The notes under the pieces are model-generated. The model ran no database searches, had not been told where the DNA came from, and saw only the letters and a program-made list of their open reading frames with translations. From assembly GCA_027922465.2 (NCBI GenBank), contig BQMF02000175.1:744001-808000 (forward strand): a DNA stretch of 64,000 nucleotides, written 5' to 3'. The position numbers and the translations under genes are program-made. Below, piece by piece: positions 51,401 to 62,898 of this stretch. This stretch comes from Turritopsis dohrnii (taxonomy: Eukaryota > Cnidaria > Hydrozoa > Anthoathecata > Oceaniidae). Positions within the stretch are counted from its first letter, which is position 1. Each line of letters starts with the position of its first letter.

Positions 51401-54400
51401 ACCATTTATTCCTAAAAGTGTGCCAGACCAAGGTTAATATTTTTCTACGATTAGTATAAGGAAAGATACCTTTACATTGCATTTTCATCATTTCAAGTGT
51501 TTTGATTGTTCGCGAGATCAAGAAACAATAGACAACAACGAAAGTTTATTAAAATATAATAATGTTTTTAGGGTAAGTACGCTTTAGAACTTTTTTGTTT
51601 GTTTGTTTTGTTTTTCTTATAGTATTAATAGGGTTTCTGTGTCATTACTTTTCAAATAATACGCGATTGAAGAAATGAATATCATGGTTTTTAATCATGA
51701 CATTCTGGGTTCATAAAGAAAATTGCAATTGTTTACAATTCACATTTCGACACTTTTACGACTTTCGGGTTTGACTTTTATTTACATTGGGGTTTGGATT
51801 CCATGAACAGTTACAGCGACTTTAATCTTTTTGTTGTTTACCTGTATGCACAATATATTTTTACTACTGCATATATCGTATCGGGAAAGATTTATTATGA
51901 ATATTTTGATGTTTCAGATCTTCTGAATAAAGTTTTCTGTTCATAACTCCAGTGTTGAACTAAAAATGCTTTAGCCGGAATACAATTTAATTAAAAGTGT
52001 GAAGAGTGTTTTTTTCTGTATTGCATTTTCTGGACAGCGCATATTTTCATTTTTGATGGGTTTTGACTTTTCTGTTCTGCGCTTCAGTGTTGATTGCATA
52101 CCTGGAAAAATGTTTGATCTAGATTGCGTCTGTTGAAGTGAATCACTAAATCAGGGGAGCCAATGCATTGCCTCTTCAATTAGATGCGAAGTTATTTGGA
52201 AAATATCTCTAGAACTTCTAAGAAAATATGTCACTAAAATGTTTGATTGACAATATCTCGATAACGGTTGGTTGTCGCTTAACGACCCTGTACATGTTTC
52301 GGTATATTTTTTAGAGTTCAGCAATACAATTAGAACTTCCAAATTCAATCTCTCTAAATTTATGGATCGAATTTTATGGTACCTGCACCTTCTGTTTCTT
52401 TTTCTTAAGGTTAGGGTTTAGGGAATTTCTGTTCATCATGCTGCGATTTAATTTTTCGAAACTACACGTTTTTTTTTTATAAGAAAGTCACTTTTTGGTC
52501 CGAGCCTCGATTTTCTTAAGGTTTTTGACCAAATGAGGTTGAGATTTTCTTAATATTTTCTTAACTTCTCCGCTCTGAATTTCCTTTTGTTAAGACTTTG
52601 TTTTAATCATAAGCAATAGAAACATGAATTTTGGAGAAACAAAATCACTTTTTCCTCCACATAGCAATGCAATTTCCTGCTGAATTCAGGAGGGAAGTTT
52701 GAATGACAACCTTTTTTCCTTCAAAAACACTCCCCAGTTATCTAATGTCACAGAATAGTCAGTAGGGAGAAGAGTATATTTGCTTGCTCAAAATGTGTAC
52801 AAAAAAACAAGAAGAAAAACTATTGATTTCTGAAAAACTGAGGCTCGGCATTTTCTTAAGATTTTCTTAAGGTTTTGAGGTTTTTGAGCCTCATTTTCTT
52901 ATAAAAATTTTTCTTATAAAAAAAAAAACGTGTATTTTTGAGACGTCACTTTCAGAATTAAAACCCGTAAAAATTTTTAACCACAGGATACTAGTAATAT
53001 CTATTTGTGTCTCTGGAATTGTTTGCGTCTTTCCGACATCTTGAGTCTCTGGAATGACCTGCGACTTTTTCAAATATCTCACTTGTGGAATTATGAGAGG
53101 GTGCGTGAAAATTTGAGGAGCGAAAATTGAAAGGTGCAAAAATAAATAGGGCGCGAAAATTAAGGGAACTAAGGTATGACTAGTTATTTCTTATAATGTC
53201 TTGTTTTAACTGTTGGCAAAAAATTTGCCTTAACTGCCTGTCGTATGGCTTTCCCTTATCTTCCTTCAAATTTCTGTTTGTCTTGTTAACAAGTTTCACT
53301 TCGCTTCTATCCATTCTTATTGTTCGACTAATCACATTTCATATTTCTTCATTATTATTTCCATACTGTGGGGAAACAACTAAAAGAAAAATCTTTAAAA
53401 CGTAGAGACCACATCAATGCATGTAGGCTTAAATGGGTTTTACAATGTTTCAAGATCATAATGAATTAAACACCCAAATGAATATTTGAGTTCTGCAACC
53501 TAACATCAATTAAAAACATTTCAAAAGCAAAGAACATCAGAAACTCTATAGCTATGAACAAAAACATCCAACTGAGATTTGTTCTGATTATAGTATTTTT
53601 TGGCTTTTTAATGAATGATTATTTTGTGAAATAATTCTAGGAAAAGGAAGGAAAAGTATAAAAACAGATTTTTATTCAAAGCAGTACAGTATTTCCCTAC
53701 TGAAAAATATTTCCTGTTCATCTTACCATCCTTTGCAGGCTTTTCTTCTACCAGCTTTGTTTGTACCACAATCCGCTAGAGAGAGGAAGTAATATTTCAA
53801 ATTAAGTGAAACCTAGGTATAACAACAAGGACCTTGAATAAGTTTTCATCATATAAAAAGTTTATTATATTAGTCCGGGGGAATCTTAATTGGACCCAGA
53901 GTTTTAGTACACATGGAATTTATTTGATGAATCATGTTGAAAAACCAATAAGTGCCACCTCAGATACCTTGAGCATTTTTAAAATGGCAGATTTCTGTAA
54001 TAGGGTAAAATTTTGATCTCTTCAAATATGGTGATATTGTGTATCGTTGGAAAGGAAATTTTTACAATACAACTATGGTCTAAAAAATGTACCCAGCTTG
54101 AGTAAATTGCATCTAGCTGTGATGGTGTCATTTTTTGTTAAAAAAAATTCTATACCGTTGAACGTTTTCATCATTATTATCGAATATAAGGCAAAAAATA
54201 CAGCGTTTTAGTTTTTTCAGTTTTGGAGTTTGCTTTAAGGTGGTCACAATGTCGAAGTGTTGTACATTAAAAGACTATCTTGCTACATGCTTTTGCAGTG
54301 ATGCTGACTACATTGAGTTGTCTGATCGAAGAATAACTTCATTAGAGGAGGCGAGTAAAATCTGAAAATACTCCTATTCAAGTTCAGCAAGAAATCTAAA

Positions 54401-57400
54401 AAGCTTTCTCGAGGAAGCGGATGTAAATATGTGAAACAATTTATGTCCTGCACAAAAGAAGGGAAGCCTTTATTAAGGTTATTTGCGATGATACTGATGT
54501 TCAAAGTTTGCAGCAGCTTGTTATGGCATCAAAGACAAAAAAATTTATCAGATCCTAGTTTTCCTTGTGGGCAAATCGGTTAAGTCGTCTATGACACTAA
54601 AACCACTAAAGTTAGAATCTCTTCCACCCGAAGTGCTCCACTTGAATTGAACACTCATTTTCAAGCCTGCATTGGGATGAGTTGTTTACAAGAGAAACCC
54701 CATGAAATGAACTCAGTGAAGGTATGAAGGGCATTGGTTATCATTATATTTTTTATTGAAATGTACAAATTGCACTAAAGCTGAGTGTCCACCAAAGCTT
54801 CACTAAAGCGCCTATGATAAATGCAAATAATTAGATATAAAATTTATCGCCGGCGCCAGAATGTCTGGCGCAAAAACTAAACACAAACGTGTCCATTGAA
54901 TTTTATTAAAATGTTCTGAAATGATCAAGTATAGAGAAACATAGCAGCAGAAATGAATTGTGAAGAGGAAGATGTACTTGATATTTTTCTAGTAATGCTA
55001 TGAAAAAGACGTCGTCGAAGAGCAGATGCTCATAAAAAGAGGGCTTTCTGGGTACAGGATATTTACAAGAACCAAGAAGTGTATGATGCAACAATTTTTA
55101 ATAAACTGAGAGTTTCGAATAGGGAGGGCTATTTCAATTACTTTACTTTTAATTACTTTTTTTTCTATCGTTTTTGGCTCAATAGCATTATTTTATCTCC
55201 CATTTCCATGAGTTTTAAAAATATCTTAAACGCATTCCCCTATCACAATAGATTTTTTGTTATTAAATAGCACCGCATGCTAAAGATCATTGGAATTTAT
55301 TTGATTTCTGAATATTTTTTCGTTATAACTAAAATTTTGGCGTTAGAAATTTGCGCACACCTACTGTTTTTGCGTTAGTTATTTGGGTTAAGGTATCCAT
55401 CTACGCGCAAATCTTTTTTTTTGCATTGATCATTTGTGTTGTTTTACCGCGTTGGTGGACACTAGGCTTAAGAGACCGTAAATGCAGTTGTGGTAAAGCT
55501 CAATTATCATCTAGTAAATTCTGCAAATGTTACGGCAGCACGTTTTAATAGCTGCACAATATGTGAGAGCACTGAGAGTGATGATAAAGAAGAAAATGAA
55601 GATGAAGATGATGATCAATAGTTTATTATTGAAATTATTAGGGAAAAAAGTAAATCACATTTTGTTGTTTTTATTGCTTCCTTTTAAACTTCTACTATTA
55701 TCTTGTGATGCTTTATTTTTTTAAAATTCAGTTTCATTGTAAACGCTGTTCAATACAAAATGCCTTTCCAACCAATGTAATACTTGGGGCTTTAGAAAAA
55801 ATTGACGTCATCACAGCTACTTTGGATGCAGTTAACTCCAGCTGGGTACATTTTTAGACCGTAGTTGTATTATAAAAATTAATCAGTATAAAATTTCCTT
55901 TCCAACGATATACAATATCACCAGGCCTGGTCGTAAGAGGCGAGCGATCGCACGCGCACGTCTTCACACATGCCCAGACATATTTAGGCGTGTGCCAATC
56001 GCACGCCTAACTTGTAATCACGAGTGCAATAATAAAAAAACTTTTACTTAAAACTCAACAAAAAATCATTCCCATATGTTGGAAGTAAAAAGAAATGGTT
56101 CTTCGATAAAATCTTATAATAAACTATAATAAACAGAAACCTATTTACTTTAATTCAAACATGTTTTGAAGTAACAAAACAAAAGGATGCAAAGTTTGAT
56201 CTTTCTAAAGTCTGTCTCAATATAATTGGCAGTGGAAACAAATTACCTCATAACTTTTGATAGCCACTTCCGATTCCAAACATTTTTTTTGCATGTTTTA
56301 GATAATCAAAAGCACTATATTTGAATATATTTTTGGTTGAAAAATTTGCGATTTTTAGCGGTTAAATTTGCGATTTAAAAAATAAAGCTTTTTTTCTACT
56401 TAAGCTATAACTTTTATTTCTGCACCAGTGGTAGCCCTGCTTTAGGCAAAAAAAGTTATAAAGTTTGAGGGCAAACCGATGGGTCGTTCAGAAGATATGG
56501 GACCCAAAGTACCCCTCAGTAGCGATTTTATGTGAAACATCAAATCTCCAACTTTCAACAAAAAACGGGGGTTATCTTTTCTTTCATCAACAGCTCAATT
56601 AAAAGTTGAAAAGTGTTACAATATTTGGAATCGGAAGTGGCTATCAAAAGTTATGATAAAAACGAATTAATAATTAATGAGGTTTATATCCTGCACCTTA
56701 CGATATAATTCTGCATACTTTTAATTCGGAGAATGTTGTTGCGAAATAGAGTCAAACACGGCTGGTAGAATCAGTCATAGAACAAGGCGGTAAACTGATA
56801 CGGGACATAATGTTCTACAGTACAGGATCTAACATCAAACATAGTGCAATTCTTGTCGGAAAATATCCAATGTCTGGCACTTATTTACAGCTTTACATTG
56901 TTTATTTTTTATTTCTTGTAAAATCGATTTGTTTTGTCTCTTGTTAAACTTATTCTCCGTGAAAATCTCAATTTCATACATGATGCATTTCAAAATCACA
57001 AAAATATATAGCATTGCTATTGAAATTTACTTGAAAATCATACAGTATAAAGACTATCTTAAGGCAAAGGATGAAAAACTCGATCGCACACCATAACTGA
57101 TATCAACAATTAAGGCGTGCGATGACCACACGTCTGCCAATCTTCTTACGACCAGGCCTGTATCACCATATATGAAGAGATCAAATTTTTACCCTATTAC
57201 AGAAATCTGCCATTTTAAATTTGTCTTGATATCTAAAAATGCTCAAGGCATCTGAGGTGGCACTCATCGGTTTTTTCACTCTCAGGGAACATGTGAAGAT
57301 GATTCAGCAAAAAAATTCCATGTGCACTAAAACTTTGGGTCTACTTAGAAATTGCCATTATTCCCCAAGCAACCTTTCTACTAAACTATTAATAGTTACT

Positions 57401-60400
57401 AAGTTTTTTTGACCGCTGATAACTGACAGGTGATTGAAATCACATATCATAGAAATACGAAAAGAGATAGAATAACATCGATGAAATTTCCTTTGTACCA
57501 TCCGTGTTGTAATTACTGGTGGCTGTATACAAAGTTGAATTTTAAAAATTTAAAATTTCGCGCTATATATGGAAGTCTATTGTCTCCCGTAATAAAAGTC
57601 GTAATTCAGATCTCGAGATCAATTGTTAATGTTTCAAAATGTGGGACTTCAGGTAATGTCTTTTTATCAATTCTGCATATTTATCAAAATTATTAGAATT
57701 ATTCAGATGATAGCAAAACGAAAAATAAGTTTGCGTTTTATGATTTGACGAGAATAATATTCGTATTCATTGCTTTCTCGTGATCAGCTAATCAAATATG
57801 CAAAATCAGAAATTTTTACCTATCTCTGGTAAAATCATGTTAAAAATTTTGAGATTGATGTTGATACAAATGAAGACTAAATAACATTGACGAAAGTACA
57901 CTTGATTCTCGTAATGAACATGTATGTTTTGAAGTGGAAATTCCTTATGATATTTCTGTTTGAACGAACATGAACAATTTTACAAGTTGTTATAAATTGT
58001 TTTTACTATGAACAATGTTCTCCGGACAAGCTGCCAGCTTTCTGATGAAACAGAGATCATCACTGCATTGAATAATATCACCACTTCACTGCTTTGTCAT
58101 AAATATCAAAAGATTCTTAAAAGAGTTGCCTTGACATATATAAATGGCATTGAAAATATATTCATGTATAAAATGTATATTCTGACTGCCTAAAATTGGA
58201 GAAAAATACTTCAACTTCTTTTTCTGGAAGGTTTCCGTAAAAGTATGAATGATCAAAGTACGATCTTTATAATCTGGTTTGGCAGAAACATAACTTTCTT
58301 CTCACTCAACCTTTGCACAATAGGAGTTACTTTTACAAACTTAAAATAATACAGCTGTGCACGTGCGCTATTGTTCAATACCAGAGATTTTGATTGGTAG
58401 ATTTATTTTTTCGGCGTGATAATTATTCACCGACAATTAAGAAAGTGTAAACAATGTTTATGACCATAATTAAGAGGACGCCAATTAGTTTTGGTCCCGA
58501 TACTTACACCACAACATTCTATATTCCTTAGGAGGTCGTACTAGTGAAAACAACTTGAAAACGCTTTTAGTTCGTAAGATAATGAAACAAACGTCCGAGT
58601 ATGTGAAATGAAAAATCGAAAATATGTTTTTCATTATAACATAAAAACGAAAAAATGAATTCAGTTCCGATTTTCTGAAAAAGTTAGCTTTTAGAAGCCA
58701 TAATAAGGATAGCATGTTTGTTTTTACAAATGAACTTGTCAAGTATACTCGTTTTTGGTTTAAAATTTTCGGTTTTTACTTCAAATTTTACCGAGTAGTT
58801 AAAAAATAATAAACATTGCATAAAAGAGAATGAGGCGAGGCAACACGCATGGATTCTCATTGTTTGAAAATTGAATAGAAATTTGAATAGAGCTAAGGTG
58901 AGCTAAAGTTTGATGTTATTTCTATGCACATATTCAAAGATTTTTGAAATTTAGAATCCCCAACAACGGATGTTTTGACGATCGTTCTGTACATGAATTT
59001 CAAATTCGATTATTATGTAGTTTTTTACTGTGAATGTATTTGTTTATAAAATAATAATTTTTACTTCTAGATTTTAATCTTGTAATCTTGTATATTTTAG
59101 ACCGGAAGAGGATCATATAAGATCTAAATATATATTGTAAAATTAAAATTCATTATTGCTTTAAATTGTTATGACATAAAGACACTGGCACAATGTTCTT
59201 ACCAAATGATTTTCACGGTGTTATCTGTTTATTCTTGCACAAATTGTACATTCGGTTTGATAGGGGCATGTGCATATGATTATTCATGATGTTGAAATAA
59301 GTACTTTCGAATTTGCAGTTCTCATACTATACCCACAACAGAGCCTCTTTTGGAGGCCAAAGAAGACAACACTGTAAAGTTACGTTTTCTTTACTGAAGT
59401 CTCTAATGCAAATAAAAGGGCAGAAAAAAGGTTATTATGAAAGGCAACTTTTGTTTATTGTCAAAATAATGGAAATATGTGGTCAAGAGTCTTATATGTC
59501 ACCTTTTATCACTATCCTACACTGAATTGGAGTGTGATATAGTGTAACTTTTTTCCACTATTCAAGCAATGCGAAGATAGAGTACTCAGATGATAAAATG
59601 ATAGACTGCTATAAGTGACTACCCAATCAATAAAAAAAGGCAGTGGAATATAGTATATAACCTAGAATAAAATATATTAGTAGTAATGAAGTCTATATTG
59701 GTCACAACCTCAAAAAGATACAAAGTGCTGTACAGGAACTAACAGTACCTAACAGGGATCAATACATTGGAAAAAAATATCTTCAATAAAATAGTCATAA
59801 TAAAAAGACTAATCAATTAACAACTAGCCGCCAAGGCGGCGTCGTTCGCCGCCCATGTTCAGCATGCGTTGACTTCACAAAAAATAAAATTAAGGAATTG
59901 GCAACCGAAAGTGTTCCCATGTTGTAGAGCTCGAAAAACTGATCAAAAATATGTATGGGATCGTTCTGCTACGATCAACCGTTACAGAGATATCATTCTT
60001 CAAAGATTTTGATGACGTCACAGACCCCTCCCCAAAAAAATTAGACCCATATTTTTCGTCACCCCATCGCCTGTATTGCGGACCCCAAAAAACGTCAGTT
60101 ATCCCTATTGGTTATCGAGATAATTTTCCCTAAACGTCGCATTCGATTAGGGTCTCAATGCAATGGTTTCACACTGACGTCGTGCACAAGAAGAGAAATA
60201 ATTTATGTGTAATCTTACATTGCTGACTCCCCGATTTCTTTCGCAGTTCACATCTACCATTTTGCGTGACTTACAAACAAACAAACAAACAAACCGAGAA
60301 TCGGCTATTAATATATAGATGTAACAAAAAAATCAGACTTCAAAACTGCTTAAACCAGATTTCAAAATTGCTTGATGGAATTGCTTAATGTAACAATAAT

Positions 60401-62898
60401 TTTTATTAAAAAAGACATGCAGTACCAGCCTAACAATGAATATAAAATATATATTATACTAAACCTAAAGTAAAACAAATATTCATGGTGGAAACCCAGA
60501 ACACTGTATGATAGAAAAGATAGAAAAAGTAGAAAAGACCCAGAACAAAAGATACACTGCAAAGAAGTTACATTATACTATAATCAATCTAAAGGCGTGG
60601 GCAAATGTGTCAAACTGCTTATCAAACTCCATCAAACTAGCGAGTTTGATGAGTAGTTTGATGCATTTGAGTTGACCATCAAACTCATTTTTTTTGGAAA
60701 AATGAAAAAAGAAGAAAAAATTTCAGTTTGAAGAGGTTTGATGGCGAGCAAACTTTTCATTAAACTAAATTGGCTCATCAAACCAAATTTTGAGGTTTGA
60801 TGACAGTTTGTTGCATTTGAGTCAAATTACATCAAACTAAATTAAAAAAAAACACCGTGCTGAGTGCAAAATCTAAACGTTGGAGGGTATTTCAAATGTT
60901 TTAGGTATTTGAATTTCCAAGTTTCCAATGTTTATGTTCATTGAAATAGAGGTCAAAGGAGTTAAAAATGTCTTTGTTGGAAAGTGAAGAACTGGAAACT
61001 CAAAGATTTGAATGCTTCAATGATGATATCTTTGAATGATGATATCTCTGTAACGGTTGGTCGTAGCGGAACGATCCCATACGTTTTTTGATCAGTTTTT
61101 CGAGCTCTACAACATGGGTACACTTTCGATCGCAATTAGTTAATTTTATTTTTTGTGAACTGTAGGGGGTGAAACAAAATGCAGGCTGAACATGGGCGGC
61201 AAGCGATGCCGCCTTGGCGGCTAGTACTATACTAAATTTAAAGTAAAACATAATTTCATAGACTAGTAGAAGCACAGAACACAGATATACTGCAAAGAAG
61301 GAACATTGAAATTATACCTAGACACCATTGCTTGCCGCCCATGTTCAGCCTGCGTTGTGTCGCCCTCAAAGAGTTCAGGAAAAGTAAAATTTAGGAATTG
61401 GCAACTGAAAGTGTACCCATGCTGTAGAGCTCCAAAAACTGATTGAAAAATGTATGGGATTGTTTGCTTTGTTACAACCAACTGTTACAGAGATATTGTC
61501 GATCAAAGATTTTAATGATGCCATAGAACCCGTCCCCAAAATTTTTGCCTAACTTTTTTCCTCAACATCGCGTTCGATTTGAGTCTCAATATATTAGTTT
61601 CACACTGACCTTGCAAACAAGAAAAGAAACTGTTTTCTCTCACAGCTCACATCTACCATTTTACAAATGAACAGTCAGAAAAACACACAAACAAACATAG
61701 AAGTGGATATTAATATAAAAACTCTTCTAAATCTAAAGTCAAACATAATTTCATAGTCTACAAGAAGCACAGAACAGTAGTTCTGCAAAAAGTACATCCG
61801 CACAGAATGACGAAAAAAGATCTGCTTCCTGAAAGCCATCTCCTATTCAAGGACATGTTATTTATTCATAGCAGTGAAAAATTACAGGGAAATGTCACGG
61901 CTTTTTTATGATTTTCTTAATGATTTTTTAAGGTGGTTTTGATTCTGAATTTTCACAAACTCTTTCAGACTATGACGACTTGAGCGAAAGCAAAGCTACA
62001 TGACAACAAGAACTTCCAAACTGATCTACACAATGATGATCATTGAATTGGAAACAGCTGGATGTACACTCAAGTCACCATACACACCAACACAATGCAG
62101 TAAGCTGACGTCCCTCGAGTGAGGAAAATTATCCGATCCAGAATCTCACCATTTGAAAACCTGGAAAACCAAGATCACTACATGCTGGTCAAGAAATGTA
62201 TCAATCGAGAAATGAACAAGGAATTCAATCGATACTTCAAATTAATCACTCAATAAATCGACAAGAAACAACAATTTCTTTATCAAATAATCAAAAAGAT
62301 AAACTCTAAATGACTAAAAAAAGTTTTTATTTTTTTGTATGAATTAAAACAGGACAAGTATTGATAGCAGTTTTTACTTGTAAATTTGTGAATACTTGTA
62401 CATAAACTGAAGCTTGTTATCCTGTATAAATATTCATCAATAATAAGAAAAATAATAATAACAATAATAGATGCCAATTTGGTATATCTTTGTCCAGCAG
62501 ATAACAAATAATCTTGTATGAGATGTATAAGTCAAAGAAACTATTTTAGACTTATAGAAGCCACTTTAAGATACAAACAAGTTTCTTATAGCTTACTTTT
62601 AGCAGATGATAAATCGGGTTGTTTCAAGTCATTTGCATCTAACAATGAATCTGAATCGATTATCTCCTACAAATAAAAAAACATAATGATTTAAGATTAT
62701 GCAATTAATAAATGAATCACAAACCAGATCATATAAGCAAGCACCATCTACAGTTTAAGCATCTACTACTTTGTTATTCAGTATTGTTACCCTTTTCTTC
62801 AGACAAGCAAATTTAAACATTTGTTTTACTCACCACATCTTCGTCATTCATATCTGCAGCAGACAATGTCCATATCTTTGCTGCATCTGAATTTTTTG
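45446..62898 (-). CDS. CIAPIN1: Anamorsin, last five exons (N-terminal domain not in window)
   Basis: Minus-strand exons: 62834-62898, 62597-62666, 53727-53775, 45783-45849, 45446-45565. Phases agree at each junction (1|0|1|2|0) and encode 122 residues plus TAA. The first two give [17 protein letters not shown] and [14 protein letters not shown], matching the acidic linker of anamorsin. Then comes Fe-S motif A, C-x(n)-C-x2-C-x-C (one cysteine codon is split across the 53.7 and 45.8 kb exons), and motif B, CGSC-x7-CASC, followed by [14 protein letters not shown]. Known role: with NDOR1 it feeds electrons to the cytosolic Fe-S cluster assembly machinery. Two introns are about 7.9 and 8.8 kb and full of transposons. 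The methyltransferase-like N-terminal domain is not visible: upstream of 62898 the sequence folds back into a palindrome. Confidence 0.93.
46505..46570 (+). mobile_element. Helitron-like family 2, 3'-end relic
   Basis: GGGCTGATGCAGAAATTGTT then CAAGCC-TTGA-GGCTT-CTAG and T, matching the ends at 8040 and 23139. It lies in a CIAPIN1 intron. Confidence 0.7.
46816..47170 (+). pseudogene. THAP zinc-finger relic
   Basis: The frame from ATG 46816 reads [13 protein letters not shown]...ISLSRLPE, the opening of a THAP domain with C-x4-C, and stops at 46932. After CTTTTCATAG at 47116 the sequence [16 protein letters not shown] matches the domain's closing LKPDA-P motif. The middle with the invariant Trp and the C-x2-H pair is missing. 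It may derive from a P-element-like or Kolobok-like transposase or from a host THAP gene. It lies antisense inside a CIAPIN1 intron. Confidence 0.5.
47336..47580 (-). mobile_element. SINE with a tRNA-Val-like head
   Basis: The minus strand starts GTGCCGCAGTGTAGTGGTTA. The box A stretch TAGTGGTTATCACT (47556-47569) resembles tRNA-Val, and a decayed box B GGCGATTCACC lies at 47523-47533. The body runs to about 47336. It is unlike the SINE at 33.4 kb. Confidence 0.65.
49335..49490. repeat. Short cluster of the palindrome CCGAGTTACTAACTCGG
   Basis: The 17-mer or close variants occur near 49335, 49429 and 49470, with GAGTT/AACTC half-sites between. No coding context. Confidence 0.6.
49617..49830 (-). 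repeat. Diverged 128-bp-type units (Helitron-like family 2 material)
   Basis: Two units with GGCCAAATTTGAGGCAAATT / GGGCCAAACTGGGACCAAAT and CTGCTGATTTCAAATATGA phrases, clearly related to 7471-7805. Orientation is uncertain. Confidence 0.5.
50837..53172. mobile_element. TIR element without visible transposase (2.3 kb)
   Basis: The left end TTAATTCCCTAAATTTTCGC and the reverse complement of the right end TTAGTTCCCTTAATTTTCGC agree. The match continues through ATTTATTTTTGCGCAC-type sequence for about 70 bases. A second, inner inverted pair lies at 52460-52560 and 52845-52950 (ACACGTTTTTTTTTTATAAG, GAGCCTC, TTTTCTTAAGG). No transposase frame remains. The target duplication is not clear. Confidence 0.6.
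53876..57366. mobile_element. TIR-type element or inverted pair, arms about 270-330 bp, interrupted by a hAT-like insert
   Basis: The left arm is 53876-54140. The right arm, inverted, is 55797-57366 minus the insert. Matching text includes GTGCCACCTCAGAT and ATTTCTGTAATAGGGTAAAA. The inner part, 54141-55796, has only short frames, for example one from ATG 54249 ([13 protein letters not shown]...) that I cannot assign and an acidic stretch near 55580-55615. Confidence 0.55.
55923..57160. mobile_element. hAT-like non-autonomous element, about 1.24 kb
   Basis: Both ends read CAGGCCTGGTCGTAAGA inward (17-bp terminal repeats). TATCACC flanks both sides, and the left arm of the host repeat (about 54020-54060) preserves the site with a single copy and no insert. 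Inside, ATAACTTTTGATAGCCACTT and its complement form a second inverted pair (56248-56285, 56622-56665). No transposase frame. The CAGG...CCTG ends and 7-8 bp duplication fit hAT, but the class is inferred. Confidence 0.65.
57367..59823. other. CIAPIN1 intron sequence, no other feature recognised
   Basis: AT-rich. A phrase near 57450-57490 (AAAGAGATAGAATAACATCG) is the complement of one at 50320-50365, so some shared repeat is present. No coding sequence is supported. Confidence 0.4.
59824..60319 (-). mobile_element. Helitron-like family 1, complete 496-bp copy
   Basis: The minus strand starts TCTATATATTAATAGCCG at 60319 and ends with GCCGCC-TT-GGCGGC-CTAG overlap at 59824-59827. The flanking bases are A (5') and T (3'), the A|T target without duplication. 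It contains a GTTTGTTTGTTTG tract 20 bases in, a GACGTCA motif, and no coding capacity. It serves as the reference copy for the fragments at 3687, 7077, 43851, 61010 and 61321. Confidence 0.75.
60590..60870. repeat. CATCAAAC / GTTTGATG inverted short-repeat block
   Basis: The octamer appears many times on both strands between GGCGTGGGCAAATGTGTCAA and AAACACCGTGCTGAGTGC. It may be a MITE with internal repeats; its ends are unclear. Confidence 0.55.
61010..61224 (+). mobile_element. Helitron-like family 1, 3' half, plus orientation
   Basis: From GATATCTCTGTAACGGTTGG to the hairpin GCCGCCTTGGCGGC and CTAG at 61221-61224 followed by T. The 5' half is missing. Confidence 0.65.
61321..61721 (-). 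mobile_element. Helitron-like family 1, diverged copy lacking its 3' hairpin
   Basis: Contains GCCGCCCATGTTCAGCCTGC, TGTTACAGAGATATTG, the TTTCACACTGACC stretch and the CACACAAACAAACA tract, with a degenerate 5' end (TATTAATAT). Opposite in orientation to its neighbour at 61010-61224. Confidence 0.6.
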
